Below are positions 8,187-17,055 of a stretch of DNA of 64,000 nucleotides, piece after piece. The stretch comes from Bacillus sp. ZZV12-4809. Lineage in GTDB: Bacteria; Bacillota; Bacilli; Bacillales; Cytobacillaceae. How positions within the stretch are numbered: the stretch's first letter is position 1; each line of letters begins with the position of its first letter. The DNA lies in assembly GCF_009849585.1 (NCBI RefSeq), contig NZ_VCRN01000008.1, positions 1 to 64,000 of the forward strand, given 5' to 3'. A program made the translations under genes and the position numbers. Below the pieces are notes generated by a model that searched no databases, was not told where the DNA came from, and saw nothing but the letters and a program-made list of their open reading frames with translations.

Positions 8187-9617
8187 CTATTCCTTGGCAG
8201 CTGCAGTTTGCGAATTCGCTTCTGCTGCAGGGCTCTGCTTTTTCTGCTGAGCATTGAATTTCTTTTCCTTTAATTCATCCCGTTTATCACGTTTATCTTT
8301 CAAGGAACTGTGCTCAGGATCGCTGTCATATTTTTCGCGGCGGTCCAGTCTTGCCAGGTCTTCAGGCACCAGATTGAATTGCTGGTCATTCATTAGAGCG
8401 GCAATACCCACATTTGATCTTTTCTCTTCCATATCTGGATAAATTTCTTTAAAGTAGTCTTCTGCACGGCCTGGAACATAGTTTTCAGGCTCAGGATAAG
8501 TGGTGATTACACCTTCGAAATTACGAAGTACTACTTTGTCAGCACTTTGGGAGATTAAATAATTCGGCTGCAGTGAAATCTTTCCGCCTCCGCCAGGCGC
8601 ATCGACCACAAAAGTCGGAACAGCATAGCCGGATGTGTGTCCCCTTAACCCTTCAATAATTTCAAGCCCTTTGGAAACGGGAGCGCGAAAATGACCAATG
8701 CCTTCAGAAAGATCACATTGATAAATATAGTAAGGACGGACCCGGATCTTAACAAGGTCATGCATTAGTTTTTTCATAATTGGAACACTGTCGTTTATGC
8801 CAGCCAAGATAACGGACTGATTACCCACAGGCACACCTGCATTGGCCAGCATCTCACAAGCTCTCTTGGAGTCTTCGGTAATTTCAATGGATGTGTTAAA
8901 ATGTGTATTTAGCCACACCGGATGATACTTTTTCAGGATATTGCATAGATTCTCGGTAATCCGCTGAGGAAACACAACCGGAGCCCTCGTTCCGATTCTG
9001 ATGATCTCAACATGATCGATGTCACGCAAATTTTTTAGAATGTATTCAAGAATATTGTCATTGATTAAAAGGCCATCACCGCCTGAAATGAGAACATCTC
9101 TTACCTGAGGAGTATTCCTGATATAGCTTATTGCCGCATCCAGCTGTTTTTTCGGAACACCCATGCCGATTTGTCCGGAAAATCTTCTTCTTGTACAATA
9201 ACGGCAATACATTGAACATTGATTTGTTACCAAAAATAAGACCCGGTCAGGGTAGCGGTGAGTTAATCCCGGAACTGGCGAGTCTTCATCCTCGTGCAGC
9301 GGATCTTCAAGATCATATTTAGTTTTATAGATTTCGTTTGAAATAGGGACGGATTGCATTCTCACTGGACAGCGCGGGTCATCCGGATTCATAAGTGAAG
9401 CATAATAAGGTGTTATATTTAAAGGGATCGTTTTTACAGAAATTCTTACTCCTTCCTCCTCATCAGGAGTAAGATTAATCACCTTTTTCAAATCATCAAC
9501 TGTCCGAATGGTGTTCGTCAGCTGCCAGAGCCAGTCATTCCATTGTTCTTCTGTGACATCCTTCCAAAGCTCAATATCTTTCCAATGCCGATCCGGTTTA
9601 TATAAAAAGTTCTTCAT
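8187..9617 (-). CDS. kamA: Lysine 2,3-aminomutase (radical SAM)
   Basis: Converts L-lysine to L-beta-lysine using a 4Fe-4S cluster, S-adenosylmethionine and PLP. The 476-residue length suits the family. The radical-SAM cluster motif CSMYCRYCTRRR is at about residue 130, followed by ISGGDGLL. The PLP/lysine region includes HFNTSIEI and the FVVDAPGGGGKI segment. The C-terminal tail is highly charged and Ala/Gln rich. Start 9617 has AAAGGGGGAATTCAG upstream; the frame upstream of it is not coding. A sigma-54 promoter lies 38-55 bp before the start, and yokU follows at 10 bp. Confidence 0.97.
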   Translation of the reverse strand: MKNFLYKPDRHWKDIELWKDVTEEQWNDWLWQLTNTIRTVDDLKKVINLTPDEEEGVRISVKTIPLNITPYYASLMNPDDPRCPVRMQSVPISNEIYKTKYDLEDPLHEDEDSPVPGLTHRYPDRVLFLVTNQCSMYCRYCTRRRFSGQIGMGVPKKQLDAAISYIRNTPQVRDVLISGGDGLLINDNILEYILKNLRDIDHVEIIRIGTRAPVVFPQRITENLCNILKKYHPVWLNTHFNTSIEITEDSKRACEMLANAGVPVGNQSVILAGINDSVPIMKKLMHDLVKIRVRPYYIYQCDLSEGIGHFRAPVSKGLEIIEGLRGHTSGYAVPTFVVDAPGGGGKISLQPNYLISQSADKVVLRNFEGVITTYPEPENYVPGRAEDYFKEIYPDMEEKRSNVGIAALMNDQQFNLVPEDLARLDRREKYDSDPEHSSLKDKRDKRDELKEKKFNAQQKKQSPAAEANSQTAAAKE

Positions 9618-9654
9618 CTGAATTCCCCCTTTAAGAATTTCTATAACATAGACA

Positions 9655-9672
9655 TTGCAATTTTTATGCCAA
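9655..9672 (-). promoter_or_regulatory. Sigma-54 (-24/-12) promoter of kamA
   Basis: On the minus strand TTGGCAT-AAAAA-TTGCAA matches the consensus TGGCAC-N5-TTGCW, with the invariant GG and GC exactly 10 nt apart. It ends about 38 bp before the kamA ATG, giving a leader of roughly 25-30 nt. The neighbouring activator gene kamR makes the call strong. Confidence 0.85.
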
Positions 9673-9756
9673 TTCAGAATATTTAGTACTATTATATGAA
9701 ACCCTTTCGGATTGGCGATTATTAGCAGCAGTTTGGAATTTTTCATTTTCTTCAAC

Positions 9757-9787
9757 AAAAAAGGTGCCGGTTATTTGGCACCTTTTT
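9757..9787 (-). terminator. Terminator overlapping the kamR stop codon
   Basis: AAAAAGGTGCC / GGCACCTTTTT, an 11-bp stem with an 8-nt loop and T tract. The left arm contains the last codons of kamR. It insulates kamA, which then needs its own promoter. Confidence 0.85.
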
Positions 9788-11213
9788 GAGTGTTACTGAC
9801 TGGGATTCTGTGATTTATCACAATATCATACTTAGCCAGTTTATATTGCAGCGTCTGACGAGGCACCTCCAGCAGCTTTGCGGCTTTTTTTATATTTCCG
9901 TTTGTCTTTTGCAGAGCTTTTTCGATTAATGCCTTTTCCTGCTTTTCCATACTCGCCTTTAACGGCTGAACTTTTATTGGAAAATCCTGTTTATACCTTC
10001 GAAGCTGCTGTTTCATAATAACCGGCAAATCCTCAGCTTTAAGATAGTCTTCCTCACAGACATTCATCATGTATTCGATTGTATGCTTTAATTCCCTGAC
10101 ATTTCCAGGCCAATGATATTGCCTGAAAAACTCCAGCACTTCGTCCCCGATGCCTGAAAGGCTTTTGTTTAATACTTGATTAAATTGTTTAATAAAATGA
10201 TATGCCAGATATTCAATATCTTCTTTTCTCTCCCTTAGAGGCAGGAGGCCGAAAGTGAGAACGTTCAGGCGGTAAAATAAATCCTTTCTCATTTGGTTCT
10301 TCTCAAGTGCCTCCACTGGATGAATATTCATAGCTGCAATCACCCGTACATTGACCCGAGAGCTCTTTGGACTTCCAACTCTTCGGACAATGCCATCCTC
10401 GAGCACCCTGAGCAGTTTAGCCTGCAGCTCAATCGGCATGGCATGTATTTCATCCAGAAAGAGTGTCCCGCCATCGGCTAATTCAAAAAGCCCCGGCCTG
10501 TCTACCGCTCCTGTATAGCTCCCTTTAGCAGTCCCAAAGAGAATACTTTCAAGCAAAGACTCCGGAATAGCTGCACAGTTCTGGGCAATAAAAGGCCCTT
10601 CCGTTCTTGAAGAAGCATGATGAAGCCCCTGAACAAAGAGCTCCTTTCCGCACCCGCTTTCCCCAAAAACAAGAATGGAAGAATCGGACTTTGCCAGTTT
10701 AGCTGCTTCCTTTTTAATATTTTTCATTTCATTATTTACAGTTAAAAGGCTATCGAGTGTATATTGAACATTTTTGGCAGCAGTCTTTTTTTTGACCGGC
10801 TGTTTGATTCTTTTTCGTAAATCCAGAAGACTTTCGGAAAGAAGCTTCAGCCTGGAATAGTCCTTAGCGATCTCGACAGCTCCCGCTAACTGCCCATTTA
10901 CAGTTATCGGGAGAGTTGTATTAATGGTTTCTATCTGAACACCATGAAAGTTTACATAGGACTGAGTCTGATTATATATCGGAGTTTTGGTTTTCATTAC
11001 TTTTAGTAAAGTGCTTGTCTCTTCATTCAAGGAAGGAAATACTTTCAGAACGGGTTTTCCGATAACCTCGGAAACCGCCAGGCCATCGTGCCTTGCTGCT
11101 ATTTCATTATAAAAAATAGTAATTCCATTCAGATCCACAACATGTATTCCCTCATCAATGCCCTTTAATATGGCTGCCAGAACCTCTTTTGAGATACTTT
11201 GAGTTTCATTCAT
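9771..11213 (-). CDS. kamR: Sigma-54-dependent activator of the kam locus (KamR-like)
   Basis: Enhancer-binding protein of 480 residues. Residues 1-125 form a PAS sensor (GIDEGIHVVDLNGITIFYN). The AAA+ domain at about 155-390 has Walker A GESGCGKE, the sigma-54 contact loop GSYTGA (variant of GAFTGA), Walker B GGTLFLDE and RLNVL. The C-terminal Fis-type helix-turn-helix is NIKKAAKLLEVPRQTLQYKL. No receiver domain, so it likely senses a small molecule, as RocR does. It sits between yodP and kamA, and the -24/-12 site before kamA is its obvious target. An inverted repeat precedes its own gene. Confidence 0.92.
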   Translation of the reverse strand: MNETQSISKEVLAAILKGIDEGIHVVDLNGITIFYNEIAARHDGLAVSEVIGKPVLKVFPSLNEETSTLLKVMKTKTPIYNQTQSYVNFHGVQIETINTTLPITVNGQLAGAVEIAKDYSRLKLLSESLLDLRKRIKQPVKKKTAAKNVQYTLDSLLTVNNEMKNIKKEAAKLAKSDSSILVFGESGCGKELFVQGLHHASSRTEGPFIAQNCAAIPESLLESILFGTAKGSYTGAVDRPGLFELADGGTLFLDEIHAMPIELQAKLLRVLEDGIVRRVGSPKSSRVNVRVIAAMNIHPVEALEKNQMRKDLFYRLNVLTFGLLPLRERKEDIEYLAYHFIKQFNQVLNKSLSGIGDEVLEFFRQYHWPGNVRELKHTIEYMMNVCEEDYLKAEDLPVIMKQQLRRYKQDFPIKVQPLKASMEKQEKALIEKALQKTNGNIKKAAKLLEVPRQTLQYKLAKYDIVINHRIPVSNTQKGAK

Positions 11214-11242
11214 TAAATCCCCCCAGTTTATGTATATGACAA

Positions 11243-11285
11243 GGTGCCGAAAACTTGTCAGGATAGTGCTGAAAATTCGGCACTT
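11243..11285. promoter_or_regulatory. Inverted repeat upstream of kamR
   Basis: GTGCCGAA (11244-11251) and TTCGGCAC (11276-11283) form perfect inverted arms 24 nt apart, between the yodP stop and the kamR start. No T tract follows on the minus strand, so it is a poor terminator. The same GTGCC/GGCAC arms occur in the hairpin 90-110 bp before the kamA promoter. It may be an activator site or a weak terminator of yodP. Confidence 0.4.
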
Positions 11286-11293
11286 CTTTTTGG

Positions 11294-12151
11294 TTAATCA
11301 GAATATGCCAAATTCTTAACCCAAACATTCATATTTTCCAGTTTATCAAAAATGTAACAGTTGTTGAGCAGCCTGCCCCGATAGGAGTATCCCAGCTGAT
11401 GCAGAACAGCATTCATGCCAAATGACAGCGCCCTCGCAATGGAATAGGCACAAAATATACCCTGCGACATTAACTCTTTTTCTAATCTTTCAAGGAGTAT
11501 TTTCATTAAACCATGTTTACGATGTGACGAAAGCGTTGCACAATCTGTCAATTCTGCGTTTTTATAAAATAAGTTGATTTCCGCCGAAGCAGCACTGACA
11601 AGGTCTTCCTTATAGAGAAATGCGTAATAAATGGTGCCTTCCCGGATTGTCTTTTTAATATATGAGGGATCATGAAGAGGTGTTGGATAAATCTTAAATA
11701 CTTGACGGTATAGTTCAGCCAGTTTTTCTGCTTCCTGCTCCGTTATTTTAATAAGCGTATATTCAGAAGGAGGCATACTGACATCTGGATTTTTCTCAAG
11801 CGCGGTTACATTTTTTACGATGCTGTCCTCAGAAATCCATTGTCCACTTGTCCTTCTTTCATCAGTAAAATACTTGCAAAAAAAGTATTGATCAGAGCCC
11901 CGAAAATATCCGTCAATAACAGCTTCGCACTGATAGCCCAATGAGAGCAGATCTATATAATTTTCAGCTCTTCCCCTAAATATTAATTTCTCAAACTGAA
12001 AATCTTTTGCTGCTTTCTCTGCTTCGTTGACGGTTTCTGCCAGGCTCCCTGCATAATCATCTACCCTTAATCGCTTATTGAATGGATCAAGATAGAACTC
12101 AGCCACTAAGTTTTCATTTTTTATAGTTTTTACTGAAGCAGTATGATTCAT
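11294..12151 (-). CDS. yodP: Beta-lysine N6-acetyltransferase (AblB/YodP)
   Basis: GNAT-family enzyme of 285 residues predicted to acetylate the product of KamA, giving N-epsilon-acetyl-beta-lysine. That compound is an osmolyte in archaea and probably a degradation intermediate in Bacillus. The GNAT core is in the C-terminal half: EINLFYKNAELTDCATLSSH, then RKHGLMKILLERLE as the acetyl-CoA-binding segment, and CAYSIARALSFGMNAVLHQLGY. The N-terminal half is a family-specific extension (QFEKLIFRGRAENYIDLLSLGY). It follows the aldehyde dehydrogenase after a 156-bp gap. Confidence 0.9.
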   Translation of the reverse strand: MNHTASVKTIKNENLVAEFYLDPFNKRLRVDDYAGSLAETVNEAEKAAKDFQFEKLIFRGRAENYIDLLSLGYQCEAVIDGYFRGSDQYFFCKYFTDERRTSGQWISEDSIVKNVTALEKNPDVSMPPSEYTLIKITEQEAEKLAELYRQVFKIYPTPLHDPSYIKKTIREGTIYYAFLYKEDLVSAASAEINLFYKNAELTDCATLSSHRKHGLMKILLERLEKELMSQGIFCAYSIARALSFGMNAVLHQLGYSYRGRLLNNCYIFDKLENMNVWVKNLAYSD

Positions 12152-12307
12152 AGCTAAGACTCCCTTCTATTAATAAAACTGCCCGGCCAGGCGGCCAGGC
12201 ATTGTGGTGGCATAAAGAATTCACGGTAATACAGCCAATAAATGAATCACCCGTCAAACACATTCATTTACCGGCTGAATCAGTAAATCAAATTTCTGTC
12301 CCTCACC

Positions 12308-13729
12308 TTAATCGATTTTAAAACTGATCAGCTTTAACTCTGTCATTTCTTCAACAGCATATTTGATTCCTTCCCGTCCCATTCCGCTCATTTTTACTCC
12401 GCCATACGGCATATGGTCTACACGGAAGGTTGGGAAATCGTTTACCATTACCCCGCCCACCTGCAGCTCCTTTGCTGCTTTAAAAGCTTTGTTCACATCA
12501 TTAGTGAAAACCCCGGCCTGGAGGCCAAATTCTGAATCATTCACTTGTGCAAGAGCCTCTTCAAAGCTGCTGAATGAATTAATATGAACAACTGGTGCAA
12601 ATGCTTCCTCACATGAAATTCTTTCGGATTTGCCGACATTCAGCAGGACGGTTGGATACAAGGTATTCCCTGTCGAATTCCCTCCGATAGCAAGCTCTGC
12701 TCCGTTTTCAACGGCACTCCTGATCCAGCTTTCTGCGCGTTCAGTGTCACTTCGGGAGATCATCGCTGATATATCAGTATCCTCATTGAGCGGATCGCCG
12801 ATCTTCAGCTTCCTGGCTTCCTCAACAAAACGCTCGGTAAATGTCTGGTACAGGGATTCATGTACATAAATGCGCTGCACGGAGATACATACCTGACCCT
12901 GGAAGGCAAATGCTCCAGCAGCAATGCGCGGGACAATTTTCTCCAAGTCTGCATTCTCATCCACTACAACTGCCGAATTGGAACCCAATTCAAGAGTTAC
13001 TCTCTTTAATCCTGCATGTTCGCGGATCTGCCGGCCTACTGCGGGGCTCCCTGTAAAAGTAATCATGGATATGCGGCTGTCTTCAACAAGTACATCCCCT
13101 ACCGTTCCGCCGCTTCCGGTTACCACATTCAGCGCTCCGGCAGGAAGCCCTGCTCTGTGAAAAATATCAGCGATTTTATATGCGGACAATGGCGTTTGAG
13201 AAGCAGGCTTTAAAACAACCGTGTTGCCGGCAGCAATAGCCGGTCCCACTTTATGGGCAACCAGGTTCATTGGAAAATTGAATGGCGTGATCGCGCCAAT
13301 AATCCCTAGTGGCTCCCGTACCGTATACGAAACTCTGCCTTCGCCTCCCGGGGCAGCATCCATCGGAATCGTTTCTCCATAAAGCCTGCGCGCTTCCTGT
13401 GCAGCGAAGGTATAGGTCATGATGGTGCGGTCAACTTCGCCTCTTGCAGCCTTTATCGGCTTTGAAGCTTCGAGCGAAATAATCTTGGCGCACTCCTCTT
13501 TTTCCTCCTTCAAGAGGGCAACAGCATTTTCCAGTATTTCAGCCCGTTTATGGGCAGGCATCTCTGCCATTGTTTTTCTGGATTGATCTGCTGCATCGAT
13601 GGCTGACTTCACATCGGAAGGAGCTGCCATGGCAACTTCTGCAATTACCTCCCCGCTAAAGGGGCTTTTTACTGCTTTGTAGTTTTCTGTTTTCTTGAAC
13701 TTTCCGCTGATCCATAAATGTTGTTTCAA
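12308..13729 (-). CDS. NAD(P)-dependent aldehyde dehydrogenase
   Basis: Oxidises an aldehyde to the acid. The 473-residue protein has the full fold: ITPFNFPMNLVAHKVGPA, NAD site GNTVVLKPASQTP, FTGSPAVG, catalytic Glu in LELGSNS and catalytic Cys in GQVCIS. Sequence type is that of lactaldehyde/phosphonoacetaldehyde-like dehydrogenases. It lies 12 bp after the class III aminotransferase gene inside the kam operon; such pairs usually deaminate an omega-amino group and oxidise the resulting aldehyde. The natural substrate is therefore probably an aminated beta-lysine fragment. This gene is not in the B. subtilis yod set as I recall it. Confidence 0.92.
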   Translation of the reverse strand: MKQHLWISGKFKKTENYKAVKSPFSGEVIAEVAMAAPSDVKSAIDAADQSRKTMAEMPAHKRAEILENAVALLKEEKEECAKIISLEASKPIKAARGEVDRTIMTYTFAAQEARRLYGETIPMDAAPGGEGRVSYTVREPLGIIGAITPFNFPMNLVAHKVGPAIAAGNTVVLKPASQTPLSAYKIADIFHRAGLPAGALNVVTGSGGTVGDVLVEDSRISMITFTGSPAVGRQIREHAGLKRVTLELGSNSAVVVDENADLEKIVPRIAAGAFAFQGQVCISVQRIYVHESLYQTFTERFVEEARKLKIGDPLNEDTDISAMISRSDTERAESWIRSAVENGAELAIGGNSTGNTLYPTVLLNVGKSERISCEEAFAPVVHINSFSSFEEALAQVNDSEFGLQAGVFTNDVNKAFKAAKELQVGGVMVNDFPTFRVDHMPYGGVKMSGMGREGIKYAVEEMTELKLISFKID

Positions 13730-13741
13730 TGGAATTCCTCC

Positions 13742-15073
13742 TTATTTGCAGCATTCACCTATTACTTCTTCTAGTACGGAAAATCCTTCATTTAGCTGCT
13801 CATTAGTTATAATAAGCGGACTGAGCAAACGAATAATATTGCCATATAAGCCGGCGCTCATTATGATTAAGCCGCGCTTGTGTGCCTTCGACAGGATTTC
13901 CTGAACAATTTCTTTATTTGGCTCCTTTGTTTCCTGGTCTTTAACAAATTCAATGGCACACATTGCTCCTAAAGAACGCACTTCACCCACTTGTTTATAT
14001 TTTAAAGGAAAATCAGAAAATTTTTCAGTGAAAAGACTTCCGATTTCAGTGGCCCTTTCTAATAACCCTTCTTCTTCAATTGTTCGAATTACCTCTAAAG
14101 CGGCCATACACCCGAGCGGACTGCCTCCATAAGTTCCGCCTATTTCACCGATATTCGGTGAGTCCATTATGTCAGCCCTGCCAGTAACCGCGCTGATCGG
14201 CAACCCGGCACCGATCGATTTAGACATCGTCATAAGATCGGGCACAACATCATAGTGCTCCATTGCAAACATTTTGCCTGTCCTGCCAAATCCCGTCTGT
14301 ACCTCATCAGCGATAAAAAGGATTCCGTGCTTTTCACAAACCTGTTTTACACCCTTAACAAAACGAGATGACGGCATTACGAAGCCTCCTTCGCCCTGAA
14401 CAGGCTCCATAATGACAGCAGCGATTTCTTCAGGCGGCACCTCGCTCAAAAAAAACGTTTCAAATCTACTAAGTAAGGCATTGTCATGGTCCATTTCCTT
14501 CAGGCCCTCACTCCGGTAATAATAAGGATATGGCCATTTATACGTTTCCGGAGCAAATGGCCCAAATTCATATTTATAAGGTTTTACTTTGCTCGTTAAA
14601 CTCATGGACATATAGGTCCGCCCATGAAAGCCCCGTTCAAATGATATAATTCCTTTTCTGCCGGTATATTTCCTTGCTATTTTGACTGCATTTTCCACAG
14701 CCTCTGCTCCGGTGCTTAAAAAGAAGGTTTTCTTGCTATGATTGCCAGGGGTAATGCTGTTGAGCTTCTCTGCCAGCTTGATATAAGGCTCATACATCAT
14801 GACATGGAAGCATGGGTGAAGGTATTGATCAATTTGGGCATGAAGGGCTTCAACAACCCTTGGCGGGCAGTGTCCAACATTCAGTGTCCCAATTGCCCCT
14901 GCAAAATCAAGAAAAGTATTTCCATCGATATCTGTCAGAAGTGCTCCATCCCCTTTAGCTGCAAAGGTCTGCATCGTGTTAAATGGACCCTTTGGAACAT
15001 TTTGCTCTTTTTTAGCCAATAACTCCTTCGCTTTTGGCCCCGGTATCGCTGTTCTTATATTAATCGATCCCAT
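13742..15073 (-). CDS. Class III aminotransferase (GabT-like)
   Basis: PLP enzyme of 443 residues that transfers an omega-amino group, as in 4-aminobutyrate aminotransferases. Visible motifs are FLSTGAEAVENAVKIAR, FERGFHGRTYMSMSLT, ADEVQTGFGRTGKMFAMEH and the PLP lysine in TMSKSIGAGLPISAV. The N-terminus carries FNTMQTFAAKGDGALLTDIDG. It is embedded in the kam operon, 3 bp after yodQ and 12 bp before the aldehyde dehydrogenase. Substrate is inferred from context; candidates are a C4 omega-amino acid derived from beta-lysine, or 4-aminobutyrate itself. Confidence 0.93.
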   Translation of the reverse strand: MGSINIRTAIPGPKAKELLAKKEQNVPKGPFNTMQTFAAKGDGALLTDIDGNTFLDFAGAIGTLNVGHCPPRVVEALHAQIDQYLHPCFHVMMYEPYIKLAEKLNSITPGNHSKKTFFLSTGAEAVENAVKIARKYTGRKGIISFERGFHGRTYMSMSLTSKVKPYKYEFGPFAPETYKWPYPYYYRSEGLKEMDHDNALLSRFETFFLSEVPPEEIAAVIMEPVQGEGGFVMPSSRFVKGVKQVCEKHGILFIADEVQTGFGRTGKMFAMEHYDVVPDLMTMSKSIGAGLPISAVTGRADIMDSPNIGEIGGTYGGSPLGCMAALEVIRTIEEEGLLERATEIGSLFTEKFSDFPLKYKQVGEVRSLGAMCAIEFVKDQETKEPNKEIVQEILSKAHKRGLIIMSAGLYGNIIRLLSPLIITNEQLNEGFSVLEEVIGECCK

Positions 15074-15075
15074 CT

Positions 15076-16353
15076 TTATTTCTCCTCTCCCTGATTAGTG
15101 CCGCACCATTCCAGTATGGCCAGAGCAATAATTTCAGCCGCTTCAAAAACCTCATGTAATGAAATAAATTCGTTAACATCATGTGCGGCCTCCGTCACGC
15201 CAGGACCGAAGACTACAACAGGTGTATTACCCACTTTGGATAATATACCTCCATCCGTGCCCCATGGTGATGCTTCAACAGCCGGCTGCCTTCCTTTTAC
15301 AGCTTCAAAGGATTCCGATAGTACAGTCATTAAAGGATGATCCTGCTCCAAGTCACCAGGCTGCCACCGTCCCCCAAACCATTCAACTTGAGGAGGATTC
15401 ATTTTAAGCCACTTATCATTTTTTGCTGCTTCCTTCAGGCAATCCTCCAGCTCTATTTCGGCTGATTTCATCTCTTCATCCGGTGCTACCCCCATCCTTC
15501 CCTCTATAACCGCAATATCCGGTACTGAGGAAGGCCATTCTCCGCTGTATAGTTTTCCAATATTAATAGGAATCGGAATAGGAATCTTTGAAAAGAGCGG
15601 GTCATCAATTCTAAGATTTCTAACCTTCTCAAGCTCCTGTATCTTTGTAATCATATACATTGCTTTTTCAATGGCATTGATGCCTTCATATCGGGTTCCC
15701 CCATGTGCTGAACGCCCTTTGACGGTTATCCGGAACCACATCGAGCCCTGCTGTTTTGGGAAGATCTTCATATTTGTCGGCTCCGGAATGATTGCCCCAT
15801 CAGCTGAATACCCCCTTAGGACTGCAGCCAATGTACCTGCCCCGCCGCTTTCTTCCTCTATGACACTTTGAAAAATCACATCGCCTTTTAGCTTAATTCC
15901 AAGCGCCATAATGGCTTCCATAGCAAGCAGGAGCGAAACTGTACCGCCTTTCATATCGGTTGAACCCCTGCCAAATAGCTTTCCATCTTCAATTCTGCCG
16001 CTAAATGGATCATGCTCCCAATCATTTCGGTCTCCCTCTGGAACAACATCAATATGACCATTTAAGATGATGGATTTCCCTCCGCCGGTCCCTTTCAAAA
16101 CAGCGACCACATTCGGATTCCCGGAAAAATCCTTTCGATCTGAACAAAAGGCAGGATGTTTGATTAAATCCTCCTTGCCTATTTCCCAAATATCAAGAGT
16201 TAGTCCAAGTTTGCGGCATTTTTCAATGATGACGGCCTGTGCACTGCTTTCATGTCCGCGGATGCTCCCTTCCTGTACCAGCTGCTGAAGAAGTCTTGTT
16301 CCTCTTTGCTTATTTTCTTCCAGCCATTGTTTAATCTTTGCATGAGTATTCAT
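15076..16353 (-). CDS. yodQ: M20-family deacylase YodQ
   Basis: Zinc-dependent amidohydrolase of the ArgE/DapE/YodQ group, 425 residues. Metal-site motifs are NGHIDVVPE, FGRGSTDMKGG and EEESGGAG. The dimerisation lid lies between about residues 200 and 310, and the final His ligand is in EAAHDVNEFI. Start 16353 is chosen because AAAAAAGGAGTGAGAAC precedes that ATG. In the kam pathway it would remove an acetyl group added by YodP, so acetylation could be a temporary protection; this is inference. It overlaps nothing and is 39 bp after yodR. Confidence 0.9.
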   Translation of the reverse strand: MNTHAKIKQWLEENKQRGTRLLQQLVQEGSIRGHESSAQAVIIEKCRKLGLTLDIWEIGKEDLIKHPAFCSDRKDFSGNPNVVAVLKGTGGGKSIILNGHIDVVPEGDRNDWEHDPFSGRIEDGKLFGRGSTDMKGGTVSLLLAMEAIMALGIKLKGDVIFQSVIEEESGGAGTLAAVLRGYSADGAIIPEPTNMKIFPKQQGSMWFRITVKGRSAHGGTRYEGINAIEKAMYMITKIQELEKVRNLRIDDPLFSKIPIPIPINIGKLYSGEWPSSVPDIAVIEGRMGVAPDEEMKSAEIELEDCLKEAAKNDKWLKMNPPQVEWFGGRWQPGDLEQDHPLMTVLSESFEAVKGRQPAVEASPWGTDGGILSKVGNTPVVVFGPGVTEAAHDVNEFISLHEVFEAAEIIALAILEWCGTNQGEEK

Positions 16354-16392
16354 GTTCTCACTCCTTTTTTGAGACCAAAGCATATAAATCTA

Positions 16393-17055
16393 TCAATTAA
16401 TCACTCTCACATTCTCAGCAATTGCAAAGCTGCATCCGGTTTTTTCCCTTACCTCATCTATAGAATGCGGCGCAAACAAGTCAGCCAATGTGAGTCCATG
16501 AGCTGATATTTGAAAGACAGCCATCTCTGTAATAATCATGTCCACACACCGGGCAGATGTAAGAGGCAGGGTGCACTCTTCCACAATTTTTGAGTTTCCG
16601 TATTTGTCAGTCTGGTTCATAAGAACAATGACTTTTTTTGCCTTTTGGGCAAGCTCCATGGCACCTCCCATGCCAGGGACTTTTTTTCCCGGCACAATCC
16701 AATTGGCCAGATCCCCTTTTCCGCTAACCTCCAGAGAGCCCAGAATCGTCAAATCAACCCTTCCTCTGCGTATCATCCCGAAAGCAACCGTGCTGTCGCA
16801 ATACGAAGCACCTTTTACAACGGAAACTGGAAAACCTCCTGCATTACAGAGGTTTTCATCTTCCTTCCCTTTCTCCGGACTTGGCCCCATTCCTGTAATG
16901 CCATTTTCCGCATGAAACATTACATTTGTCCCTTCAGGCAAATGATTGGGAACAAGCGAAGGAATGCCAATGCCGAGATTGACAATCATCCCGTTTTTTA
17001 TTTCCTCTGCGGCACGTTTGGCTATACGATTTCTGCTTTCTACTCCCAGGCCCAT
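16393..17055 (-). CDS. yodR: 3-oxoacid CoA-transferase-like subunit B (YodR)
   Basis: Small beta-type subunit of a class I CoA-transferase, 220 residues. The family nucleotide/CoA region is MIVNLGIGIPSLVP and the catalytic glutamate is in AENGITGMGP. A second conserved loop is VPGMGGAMELAQKAKKVIV. Start ATG 17055 is chosen by similarity to related YodR starts (MGLGVESRNRIA), although a TTG six bases upstream sits closer to AAGGAG. The gene overlaps the yodS end by 16 bp, showing translational coupling of the two subunits. Likely activates a 3-oxo or amino acid intermediate of beta-lysine breakdown. Confidence 0.92.
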   Translation of the reverse strand: MGLGVESRNRIAKRAAEEIKNGMIVNLGIGIPSLVPNHLPEGTNVMFHAENGITGMGPSPEKGKEDENLCNAGGFPVSVVKGASYCDSTVAFGMIRRGRVDLTILGSLEVSGKGDLANWIVPGKKVPGMGGAMELAQKAKKVIVLMNQTDKYGNSKIVEECTLPLTSARCVDMIITEMAVFQISAHGLTLADLFAPHSIDEVREKTGCSFAIAENVRVIN

